A DNA stretch of 64,000 nt from the NCBI RefSeq assembly GCF_000714815.1, contig NZ_JMIH01000014.1:787044-851043 (forward strand), read 5' to 3'. The stretch's first letter is position 1; each line of letters begins with the position of its first letter. The notes below the pieces were generated by a model that had not been told where the DNA came from, made no database searches, and was given only the letters and a program-made list of their open reading frames with translations. Both the position numbers and the translations under genes were made by a program. Shown here in pieces: positions 8,369 to 16,709 of the stretch. The DNA comes from Anditalea andensis (GTDB lineage Bacteria > Bacteroidota > Bacteroidia > Cytophagales > Cyclobacteriaceae).

Positions 8369-9269
8369 TTAGATGTCCACCATCGTAAGATAGTAGCGTG
8401 TATGTCTAAGTTTTCCAGTCTTTTTTAGTGCTCCTAAGGAGACCATTTCCGCTAGATCTCTTGTTGTAGTAGCAGGAGAAGTTTTGCTTATGCGAATGTA
8501 GTTCTTGGCACTCAGCCCCCCTTTGAACCCTTCTGGTCCTTCTAGAAACAAACGTAGGACTACCTTAGACTGCCTTTCATTTAACTTATTGCGGAAGTCC
8601 TCAAAGTATCGAGCTTTTTGCACTATAAATTGAATCAATTTCTGCACATGGATTTGGGCTTCCAATACCTTTTCAGAAAAATATACTAACCACAATGTAA
8701 CCTCTAAAGAGCCATTTGCACGCTCCAATGCTTGATAATATGCCTTTTTATTTCTCTTTATGGTACTATACAGAGAAGTTATCAAGGAATGTTTGGCTCC
8801 CATAGCCAAGGCCTTTTCTGCAATGGCACGTCCGATTCTTCCATTTCCGTCTTCAAAAAGGTGAATTAATTCAAAATATAGGTGTGCCAACCCTGAATGA
8901 ACTAAAGTAGGTATGCCTTCGCTGTATGCTAGATTGAACCAAAGGAGATAATTTTCCATCTCTTTTGGCACTCTGGGAGATGGTGGAGCCTCATAGAAAC
9001 CTTGGGGCAAATCTAACCTCCCAGATACAATCTGCATCGAATCTTCATGAACTCGGTAGCCTCCAACAATTTCCAAATCAATTCTTCCATTCATGATCAT
9101 CTGATACTAGGTGAAAAGACGCTCTTTTTCAAGGGGTTAACTGTAACTTTTAGAGATCCACCATCATTCGGGAAGCACCAGTTTCCTTGGGACCTGATCG
9201 TCTTCCATCAATTTGTAATCCTAGTTGTCCGCGTATGGATGACTGAACGGAATTTCTGTCCAATAATTC
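8369..9269 (-). pseudogene. Fic (DUF4172-type) adenylyltransferase, truncated and frameshifted
   Basis: Intact Fic enzymes transfer AMP to hydroxyl groups of target proteins. The 243-aa frame at 8369-9100 carries the motif HLFEDGNGRIGR and a C-terminal winged-helix-like part, but lacks the N-terminal region. That region is partly present upstream in another frame: 9269 to about 9150 reads ELLDRNSVQSSIRGQLGL..., followed by a Met-Met-Val-Asp-Leu segment, as in DUF4172-Fic proteins. Between them the correct frame has two stops (a TAA, and a TAG where YQ is preceded by what should be Trp) and a frameshift. The remaining N terminus (about 60-100 residues) is replaced by an IstA remnant that joins near 9270. 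The gene is dead. Confidence 0.85.
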
Positions 9270-9919
9270 CCCTTCAGGTTGTCGGGAACAAGTGCCTTGG
9301 GGGCACCGCCAAAATAGTGTAGCGCGTTTTCGCTTGAGGCAATAAAATCATCTTTTTTCTGCGATTCTACGGCTTCAACAAAGGAATACTGGCTGTATCC
9401 CAGGGTTGCCACATACACCTCTGCCTCAGTTATCTCTCCTGTAAGGGCATCCACAATAGGGATTTTGTCACCTGTAAAGTCAATGAAAAGCTTGTCTCCC
9501 GGGAGATGCTCCATCCTCATGCTTACAGCCCTGCCTATTCGCCATTGCCTGAAGCTCTCACAGAACTGGGAGTAACTGTAGCCGTCGGGATGCTTCTGCC
9601 TGTATTCGCCCCACAGAAACCAGCGGTTGACCCCGGTTCTCCTGAGCTCCTCCTCCATATAGGGAAAAAAGTCCTCGAGGTCCACGTATCTTTGTTCCGA
9701 AGTATGGCCTGGATCGGCAAGCAGGGCGTCAAGATCTTCATCACCCATATCGAGTAGATCGCCATAACCCATCCCTTTGGACTCAATAAGCTGAAGATAT
9801 TTTTTGACTGTGTTGCGGGCAATCCCCACGGTCTTGGAAATTGTCTGCAATGCCATACCGTTGTCACGGTGGCGGATTATCTGTTTTAGTTTACTCATGG
9901 TTATCGTTTTTCCGGCCAT
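9270..9919 (-). pseudogene. istA, 3'-truncated
   Basis: The first ~217 residues of an IstA are intact: an HTH (ALQTISKTVGIARNTVKKYL), the first catalytic Asp (LFIDFTGDK) and the second (ALVPDNLKG). Right after VPDNLKG the homology stops and Fic-derived DNA follows; the frame runs a further 16 codons to a stop at 9221. The part with the catalytic Glu and the C-terminal domain is missing. It is clearly diverged from the intact copy at 1110-2648, so it came from a different element. Confidence 0.9.
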
Positions 9920-10165
9920 ACTTTACGGTTTAAATACACCGTAAAGCAAACGATAACTGAAAGAAATTCCGTGGTCAATACTGGCATTCTGACTATCTTG
10001 ACCACTCATCTGGGGTGGTCAGCATTGCCGGAATGTCAGTGGTCAAGATCACCGGAAAACAACCAGTGGATTAATGAGAAATCCCCATTAAGGGATGGTC
10101 AACATCGTCGGAAAAAAGTGGTCAGCATCAACGGAACAGGTGGTCAAGATGGATCGGAATATACA
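9270..10165 (-). mobile_element. Remnant of a second IS21-family element
   Basis: One end and the 5' part of istA survive. The outer end at 10165 reads, on the minus strand, TGTATATTCCG, similar to the TGTCTATTACGG end of the intact element. It is followed by repeated TGGTCA/TGACCA motifs between about 9972 and 10146, the terminal-repeat pattern of IS21 with a different core from the GGGCCA copy. The rest of istA, istB and the other end are gone; the break is inside istA near 9270, where Fic sequence begins. Confidence 0.8.
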
Positions 10166-10275
10166 ATAACGAATGAGTCCAATCAAAAGCGAAATATACA
10201 CCATCAAAAAACATTTAGTTCAATTCATTATAGATATTTAAACTCATTTTCTCAATTTACTTTGTTCTGTTTATC

Positions 10276-11574
10276 TCAAATCAAATCCAACCCCAACTCC
10301 TTCAAAAATTCATTGTGCATGTCAGTACTTTCTTTGATGGTTTTATTGATAGATATCAATTTAGCATTTACTTCTTTGAGATCGATTTGGACCTCATCTT
10401 CAGAAGTGCTTACATAGCGTGAAATGTTGAGGTTATAGCCATTCTTTTCGATTTCTTCCATCGACACTTTACGGGAATAGCGGTCTTTCTCCGTTCTGTA
10501 TTGGTAGGTGCTTATAATTTCATCTAAATGACCTTGACTAATGCTATTCTGTCTTTTGCCTTTTTCAAATTGTTCGCTGGCATTGATAAACAGTACATCA
10601 TCTTGCTTCTTACACTTTTTTAAAACCAATATACAAACAGGTATACCAGTACTGTAAAAAAGATTGGATGGCAATCCAATGACTGTATCAATATGATTAT
10701 CCTTTAAAAGTTTGGTTCGGATTCTTTCTTCTGCTCCTCCACGGAATAACACACCATGTGGCAAGATGATAGCCATTGTACCTTCTTTGGATAAAAAATG
10801 AAATCCATGTAAAAGAAATGCAAAGTCTGCTGCTGATTTTGGAGCTAGGCCATAACTTTTAAATCTAAAATCTTCTGCTAAGGTGTCGTTAGGTTCCCAA
10901 CGTAAACTAAATGGGGGATTGGCTACAATTCCATCAAATTCAAGCTTCTTACTGGGATTAAGTTGATTTAATTCATCCCATTGATTAAGCAAGGTATCAC
11001 CGTGAAAAATCTCAAACTCGGAATCTTTCATTCCATGTAAGAGCATATTCATACGGGCAAGGTTATAGGTGGTAATGTTCTTTTCCTGACCGTAAATTTT
11101 ACTTACACTGCCTCCGTTTTCTTTTATTCTTGTTCTTACGTTTAGCAATAATGATCCAGATCCACAGGCGAAATCCAATATTCTATCAAGCCTCTTCTTC
11201 TTACCTGTAGCAGGGTCTTGACTATCTAAAGTTACTATTTCAGAGAGGATGGTGGATATCTGCTGTGGGGTATAAAATTCCCCAGCCTTCTTTCCTGATC
11301 CTGCGGCAAATTGACCTATTAAATATTCGTATGCATCGCCAAGGGTATCTGAATCAGTAGAAAAATCCGCTATTCCTTCAGAAATTTTCTGAATGATGAT
11401 ACAGAGCTTTTTATTTCGTTCTGTACTGGTTTTTCCAAGTTTTTCAGAATTTAGATTGATTTCTGAAAATAGCCCTTGGAAAGAATTAGCGAATGCTTTA
11501 TGGGGATTCAAAGCTTTATCAGACCAAACAAAGTATTGATCTTGTGATAAAAATGTTTTCTGAATTTAACTTAA
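10276..11574 (-). pseudogene. hsdM: Type I restriction-modification methyltransferase HsdM, N-truncated orphan
   Basis: HsdM methylates adenine in a complex with the specificity subunit HsdS. Motif I (DFACGSGSLL) and the catalytic NPPF motif (IVANPPFS) are intact, as is the segment GSGKKAGEFYTPQQIS, and the C terminus (HNEFLKELGLDLI) looks natural. The frame can be followed upstream of the first usable start (TTG at 11511) to a TAA near 11575, with coding-like sequence KTFLSQDQYFVWSDKALNP. The usual first ~100 or more residues are absent and I find no hsdS or hsdR beside it. An IS21 end lies about 110 bp past its stop. It is probably the remnant of a complete system. Confidence 0.85.
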
Positions 11575-11778
11575 GTTAACGATTAAAAAATCTACTACAA
11601 ATAAATTTGTCTTTCGATATAAGATTAGTGGAATTCTTAAGTTTCAGGATCTATTGTCGGATGCAAAGTCTAAAGTAATACATTGATTTGGTTTCACTTT
11701 TACCAATACAAATTGACCAAAAAGCTTCATTTCCCATCAATTAAATGCAAACGAGTTTTTCCTATTTAACCAAAGAAT

Positions 11779-12699
11779 ATGATTAGAATACTAATTGCGA
11801 CCACATTATTATTTGTAATGATAAGTTGTGAAACTACTACTAAACGTACAGATTTATTGTTAAAAGAAATAGAGCGAATAGTTTCAGACAAGGACGCAAT
11901 TGTGGGAGTTTCAATTATTGCCAATAATGGAAAAGATCTTGTTTCTCTAAATGGAGATAAGCATTTCCCCATGCAAAGTGTTTTTAAATTTCACATTGCC
12001 CTTGCCGTATTGTCTGAGATAGATAAAGGAAAACTTTCGTTGAACCAAGAAATTGTATTAAGTAAAGAGGATCTTTTACCTAAAGATTTTTGGAGTCCAC
12101 TTAGAGACGAAAATCCAGATGGTGGAAGTTTTACAATAGCCAAGTTAATTCAATATTCTATTTCACAAAGTGATAATACGGCTTGTGATGTGTTAATAAG
12201 GGTTATTGGTATTCCTTATACAGTTGAAGAATATATAAAAAAGAATGGTATTCAAGATATTGGAATAACTTTCAACGAGGAAGATATGCAAACAAAGTGG
12301 GAAAATATGTTCCAAAATTGGACGACCCCTAAAGCTGCAAGCATGACACTTAAAAGGTTTTATGACAATGACAGCAACTTACTAACCAAGGAAAGTTATG
12401 ACTTTATTTGGGACGTAATGAAGGATACTACAACTGGAAAAAACAGGATAAAAGGACAATTGCCTGAAGAAACAATTGTAGCGCACAAGACAGGTTGGTC
12501 AGGTACAAATAAAGAAACAGGAATCACTGCTGCTGTGAACAATATCGGAATTGTTTTTTTTCCCAGTGGAGCGCATTTTATCCTCTCTGTGTTTGTAACG
12601 GAATCAAAGGAGAATTTTGAAACCAACGAGAAAATCATATCGGAAATTGCAAAAGCAACTTATGACTTTTACAATACTACGACAATAAAGAAAAACTAA
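11779..12699 (+). CDS. Class A beta-lactamase lipoprotein, 306 aa
   Basis: This hydrolyses beta-lactam antibiotics through an acyl-serine intermediate. All hallmarks are present: SVFK (Ser67-Lys70, Ambler 70-73), SDN (131-133, Ambler 130-132), a Glu-containing omega loop (FNEEDMQ, 165-171) and KTG (237-239, Ambler 234-236). The layout fits the class A2 group found in Bacteroidota (CfxA, CblA, PER, VEB relatives). The N terminus has a hydrophobic segment ending in VMISC, so Cys17 may be lipidated and the enzyme membrane-tethered in the periplasm. It follows a region of truncated genes, with no regulator (BlaI/BlaR or AmpR-like) nearby. The ATG at 11779 gives the complete signal. The spectrum cannot be read from the sequence. 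Confidence 0.95.
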   Translation: MIRILIATTLLFVMISCETTTKRTDLLLKEIERIVSDKDAIVGVSIIANNGKDLVSLNGDKHFPMQSVFKFHIALAVLSEIDKGKLSLNQEIVLSKEDLLPKDFWSPLRDENPDGGSFTIAKLIQYSISQSDNTACDVLIRVIGIPYTVEEYIKKNGIQDIGITFNEEDMQTKWENMFQNWTTPKAASMTLKRFYDNDSNLLTKESYDFIWDVMKDTTTGKNRIKGQLPEETIVAHKTGWSGTNKETGITAAVNNIGIVFFPSGAHFILSVFVTESKENFETNEKIISEIAKATYDFYNTTTIKKN

Positions 12700-12773
12700 C
12701 ATCAGACTTGTGGGTCACTGCTTGAAGATCGACTGTCCTCTAAATTGGACTGATGATAAAAAGGAAATAAGCT

Positions 12774-13529
12774 TTGAAGATAATATCAGCCATTAATAAC
12801 AAGACAATTAAGATAAAAACCCAAGTCAAAAGAAGAATTTCGATTATTTTGCTGTCAGTCATCATGATTTTCATGTTGACTGGCGCATTTTTTCAACGTC
12901 ATTCTTTGGCCTGTGAGCTGCTGCCATTTATGGGGTATGAGGAATTGAATCGGAATGTTTTTTTGGCTTCTGACGTCTCTTCGGACCGAATTGATGAACT
13001 CACCGAAATGATTGACTTGGCAGTTAAACGCCTAACCGAAACTTATGGTGTCCCTATTGCTACACCTCGGATAGTGATTACTTCAGATGTTGCTGTGGCT
13101 GCAAAATGGGGTAGTAATGAAACAGGCGCGATGCACCGGATGCCGTGGTGTTCTTGTATTGTATTAGGCCCTGAAGGCCAAAATGTAGATGTTATTGCCC
13201 ATGAAATGCTCCATGCTGAGCTTCAGCGGCGAGTTGGTTTATTGAAAATACTCAATGAAGTCCCTGTTTGGTTTGATGAAGGAGCTGCTTTGACGCTTGA
13301 TAATAGAGAACCATTTCTTCCTGAGAATATCGAACTTTCTGATGAAAAAATTCTTAACGTGATGACTTTCGATACTCACAAAGCTTTCTTTTCTGGAAAA
13401 ATCCGTGAGAACTATCAAAGTGCCAGGATGGCAGTGATTCCTTTGATCCGAAAAGAAAGTTTCTATGAAGACCTTGATCGAATCAAAAGTGGGAAATCGT
13501 TCCATGCTGTATTTTATAAAAATAAATAG
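12774..13529 (+). CDS. Secreted or membrane-anchored zinc metallopeptidase-like protein, 251 aa
   Basis: An N-terminal basic stretch and a hydrophobic segment (IILLSVIMIFMLTG, about residues 24-38) suggest export or anchoring. The core has the zinc motif HEMLH (VIAHEMLHAELQRR) followed by WFDEGAAL, whose Glu is a candidate third ligand, as in gluzincin (MA clan) proteins. The N-terminal part predicts a small alpha/beta domain (RIVITSDVAVAAKWGSN). The substrate is unknown. The start used is TTG at 12774; a later ATG inside the hydrophobic segment would shorten the signal, so the exact start is uncertain. It lies 74 bp after the beta-lactamase on the same strand. Confidence 0.75.
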   Translation: MKIISAINNKTIKIKTQVKRRISIILLSVIMIFMLTGAFFQRHSLACELLPFMGYEELNRNVFLASDVSSDRIDELTEMIDLAVKRLTETYGVPIATPRIVITSDVAVAAKWGSNETGAMHRMPWCSCIVLGPEGQNVDVIAHEMLHAELQRRVGLLKILNEVPVWFDEGAALTLDNREPFLPENIELSDEKILNVMTFDTHKAFFSGKIRENYQSARMAVIPLIRKESFYEDLDRIKSGKSFHAVFYKNK

Positions 13530-13762
13530 CGGGGATGATTTTTGAAAAAATTAATTATTTCTTATATGTAATTCAATATTGATGTATTTGAAATGCGGAT
13601 GGGAAGAATGCCCTTAAGGATCAATTTGAGATTTTCAGAATGAAGCTAAAAAGCTATGAGGTAAAGTGCAAAAATTTAAAAATTCAACAACAACATTTTG
13701 TCACTACAGGTACTGGAAAAAAAGATAGAGAAATAGAATAATTTTCTTAGTAATTTGCAGCC

Positions 13763-14806
13763 ATGTCTTTTCAGAATATCATATTGGTTGTTTTAAGTAG
13801 TTTAGGAGTTGTCCATGGTGTATTTCTTGCCCTATATTTATGGACCTACACCAAAGGAAATTCTGTAGCTAACAAATTACTTAGTCTGCTTTTAATAGTC
13901 TTGTCATTCAGGATTGGAAAATCCGTCTTTCTTGAATATACTACAAACCTGGATGTTAAATTTATTTTTACAGGATTGGGCTCCATCTTAGCACTTGGGC
14001 CGCTTTACTATCTATTTGTAGCTGCAAGCAGCAATAAAAGCTTTCACCTGGAAAAAAAGCATTTGCTGCATTTTCTTCCATTACCTTTTGCACTGGCTTT
14101 TGGTCTTTGGATTGAAGAAAACCACTTATATGCTATTCCTATTGAATTCTTTATCTCCTTATTTGCTGTCTATTACCTGCATTTTCTAATCTATCTGGTA
14201 AAAGGTTACTATGAAGCTTTAAAGAAAAAAAAGGAAGGGTTAGAAGCCGATATTTATCGGTTTTTAAGATTGTTGTTCTTTGGCTTGCTGGTGATATGGA
14301 TTGTTTATGTGCTTAACCTGTTTGATGATGAAGTGCCCTATATCGTTGGTCCGATATTATATTCAATAGTAGCGTATGTGACTAGTTTTATTGTGATTAA
14401 AAACGGTTACCTCAAAAAAATAAATCACACAAAATATAAAAACACGCCTGTCAGTGATCACCAGTCTGATCAGCTATATGTAAAGGTATTGCATATGATG
14501 AGTGAAGAAAAGGAGTATAGAAACCCGACCCTCACATTACAATCCATATGCTCGTCTTTAAATGTAAGTACGCAGGTTTTATCCATGGTAATCAATCAAA
14601 AGAGTCAGCAAAACTTCAACACTTTTATCAATAATTTCAGGATTACCGAAGCCACTCACCTTTTAAAAGAAGAGAAATACAATCACCGGACAATTGCTGC
14701 AATAGCTTTCGAAGTGGGTTTCAATAGTATTTCAAGTTTTAATACGGCTTTTAAAAAGCAAATCGGTAAAACCCCTTTGTCCTATCGAAAGGAAGCTGTC
14801 AAATGA
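13763..14806 (+). CDS. AraC-family regulator with an N-terminal membrane domain, 347 aa
   Basis: Residues 1 to about 215 form seven or so hydrophobic helices, followed by a linker and a C-terminal AraC DNA-binding domain (about 240-345, with TLQSICSSLNVSTQVLSMVI and IAAIAFEVGFNSISSFNTAFKK as the two HTH units). Membrane-sensor AraC proteins of this layout are common in Bacteroidota. The ATG follows a typical AT-rich leader. The DJ-1/PfpI gene starts about 80 bp downstream on the same strand and is the most likely target or partner. Confidence 0.9.
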   Translation: MSFQNIILVVLSSLGVVHGVFLALYLWTYTKGNSVANKLLSLLLIVLSFRIGKSVFLEYTTNLDVKFIFTGLGSILALGPLYYLFVAASSNKSFHLEKKHLLHFLPLPFALAFGLWIEENHLYAIPIEFFISLFAVYYLHFLIYLVKGYYEALKKKKEGLEADIYRFLRLLFFGLLVIWIVYVLNLFDDEVPYIVGPILYSIVAYVTSFIVIKNGYLKKINHTKYKNTPVSDHQSDQLYVKVLHMMSEEKEYRNPTLTLQSICSSLNVSTQVLSMVINQKSQQNFNTFINNFRITEATHLLKEEKYNHRTIAAIAFEVGFNSISSFNTAFKKQIGKTPLSYRKEAVK

Positions 14807-14886
14807 TCTTTTAGTCTTTCGTAATGATCATTTCGAATGACTTTCTACCGGTAAACTCCTTCATTTGTATTATAAATTTAAATACT

Positions 14887-15984
14887 ATGTCAAGGAAGAG
14901 AAAAATCATCAAGTGGGCATTAATTGCATTCGTTAGTTTCATTGTATTTACCGCAGGTTTTGGATACTGGTTTATAAGTCTCCTGCCCGCTAAAGATCCT
15001 GCAGCAGCAAATGTCAAAGAAATTACTATCAACGACTTACCCTATCTTACTGAAGATGTGCCTAAATACCGCGGTAAAATTTTGGCAGTAGTCACAAGTT
15101 GTTCTGAAATGGGTGAAAGCAAGAAGCCTACGGGATACGAGCTTACTGAACTTTCAAGGGCGTATTATGTATTCGTTGCAAATGGATTCGAGGTAGATGT
15201 AGCAAGTCCCGCGGGCGGCAAACCATCCGTAATTATCGATGGTGACGATGTGGGAGAATTTGATTTTGCTTTTTTAAATGATAGTGAAGCACAATCTAAA
15301 GTTAATAATACTATAGCCATGAAGGATGTAGTACCGGATGATTATGTGGCTGTTTACTTTGTTGGTGGAAAAGGTACCATGTTTGATTTTCCTCAAAATC
15401 AGCATATCCAATCGCTTGTCCGTGAGTATTATGAGGAAGGAAAAGTAATTGGTGCAGTATGTCATGGTCCAGCCGCTTTTGTGAATGTAACCCTTCGTGA
15501 TGGAAGCCAATTATTAGATGGAAAGCAGGTAAGCTCCTTTACCAATAAAGAAGAGCTTTTACTGATTAAAGATGCGAGGTCAATATTTCCATTTTTACTC
15601 CAAGATAAACTGATAGAAAATGGGGCAATATTTAATGAAGGACATATGTACCTGGAGAAGATAAGTGAGGATGGAAATCTCATTACAGGGCAAAACCCAT
15701 GGTCTACATGGGCAGTGGCCGAAGCGGTAGTTAACAGGTTAGGATATAAACCAAAGGCGAGAATAATAACCGGAGAAGAAAATTCAATCGTTGTTCTGAA
15801 TATATTAGAGGACCATGGTTATGATAAAGCCAAAGAATCAATGACTGAATTGCGAGCGGTAAAACAATTACAGCTGAACAGAGAGCTTATCGCCATGCAC
15901 AGTATAGTGGCAGTCATGCAATGGAACATTACAAAGGCGATAAAAATCATCGGACTTTTAAAGCATGCCAAGTCTTTAGCGTAA
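14887..15984 (+). CDS. DJ-1/PfpI family protein with membrane anchor, 365 aa
   Basis: The class-I glutamine-amidotransferase-like fold is recognised by the nucleophile elbow GAVCHGPAA (Cys) and the preceding VYFVGGKGTMFDF segment. Members act as chaperones, glyoxalases or peptidases; the activity here is undetermined. After a basic start (SRKRKIIKW) there is one hydrophobic helix, so the domain is probably held at the outer face of the inner membrane. A C-terminal extension of about 80 residues follows the core. The ATG at 14887 is preferred over the in-frame start at 14824 because it begins directly at the basic, membrane-anchor N terminus. It is likely coregulated with the AraC gene upstream. 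Confidence 0.85.
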   Translation: MSRKRKIIKWALIAFVSFIVFTAGFGYWFISLLPAKDPAAANVKEITINDLPYLTEDVPKYRGKILAVVTSCSEMGESKKPTGYELTELSRAYYVFVANGFEVDVASPAGGKPSVIIDGDDVGEFDFAFLNDSEAQSKVNNTIAMKDVVPDDYVAVYFVGGKGTMFDFPQNQHIQSLVREYYEEGKVIGAVCHGPAAFVNVTLRDGSQLLDGKQVSSFTNKEELLLIKDARSIFPFLLQDKLIENGAIFNEGHMYLEKISEDGNLITGQNPWSTWAVAEAVVNRLGYKPKARIITGEENSIVVLNILEDHGYDKAKESMTELRAVKQLQLNRELIAMHSIVAVMQWNITKAIKIIGLLKHAKSLA

Positions 15985-16132
15985 TGTGATATGGGTGAAG
16001 TATTTCCCAAAGTCCACCAGATAGTTTTTCAGGATTTCTTCCAGGTTTTCTTGCGATGGATACCCTGATGATATCAAGGTCCTTTACTTTGCTGCCTTTT
16101 CCGATGTAAGATTTTTCAAACATTTGCTTCAC
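15976..16132 (-). pseudogene. N-terminal fragment of the 87-aa family (copy 2)
   Basis: Reading from 16132, MFEKSYIGKGSKVKDLDIIRVSIARK matches the start of the intact protein at 381-644. A frameshift follows, and in the next frame NLEEILKNYLVDFGKYF continues the match to the family's LEEIIKSHLVDYEGHEF. After that the homology ends and the frame stops at the tail of the DJ-1 gene. The C-terminal half and the terminator are missing. Confidence 0.8.
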
Positions 16133-16167
16133 GCAATTTCGCTATTTCTTCCATATGGCATACATAG

Positions 16168-16180
16168 CGCAACAGTTGCG
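16168..16180. repeat. Short perfect inverted repeat
   Basis: CGCAAC and GTTGCG flank one base, about 35 bp upstream of copy 2 of the 87-aa gene family. It could be an operator or a chance palindrome. Confidence 0.25.
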
Positions 16181-16272
16181 TATATTTTTAAATTATCTAA
16201 ACTTAAACTAATTTTTATTTATCCATTCATCCACCTAAAAAAAGAACTTACTTGTATGGGTTACCAAGTCTG

Positions 16273-16551
16273 TTAAGACAGTAATTTTTCTACTTCATTG
16301 GCCTTTAACACTAATTTAGCCTTGCAAAAAATAGTTTTTACCTTTCTTAGTTGCTCCATCCTTTTGGTCGATAGCTTCTCACCAATGCGGATATCTTTGA
16401 TCCCTTTGGTAATTTCTTTCTTAATATTATCAGGAGACGCTGATAAAATTTCACCTATTACCTTATAAATCCCTTCCTTGGTCAAACAGCCGTCAGGGTT
16501 GATGCTGAGTTTATTGATCAGGTCATTCAATGATCCTGGCTCATCTAACAA
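16273..16551 (-). CDS. Unknown 92-aa protein or fragment
   Basis: The frame opens with TTG at 16551 (LLDEPGSLNDLINKLSINPDG) and is open only a few codons further upstream. Composition is protein-like and helical, ending VLKANEVEKLLS, with no export signal. The absence of an ATG suggests this is the C-terminal remainder of a longer gene. The family is not recognised. It lies between two broken genes. Confidence 0.35.
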   Translation of the reverse strand: MLDEPGSLNDLINKLSINPDGCLTKEGIYKVIGEILSASPDNIKKEITKGIKDIRIGEKLSTKRMEQLRKVKTIFCKAKLVLKANEVEKLLS

Positions 16552-16709
16552 GAAATCTATAGCTAATTATTTTTATGTTTTATCTATTGAAAGGCACTTC
16601 AGCTCCATTATATCAGATGACAACCGAAATGTAAAGCTTGCATCAATTCAAGATAATAATTTTTTAAATCTTCTCTTGAAAGAGAATTTAAAGAAGAATA
16701 AGTAATTAA

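Noticed and set aside
9221..9269. Last 16 codons of the short IstA frame as genuine transposase sequence
   Set aside because: They lie after the break point and read as Fic sequence in another frame.
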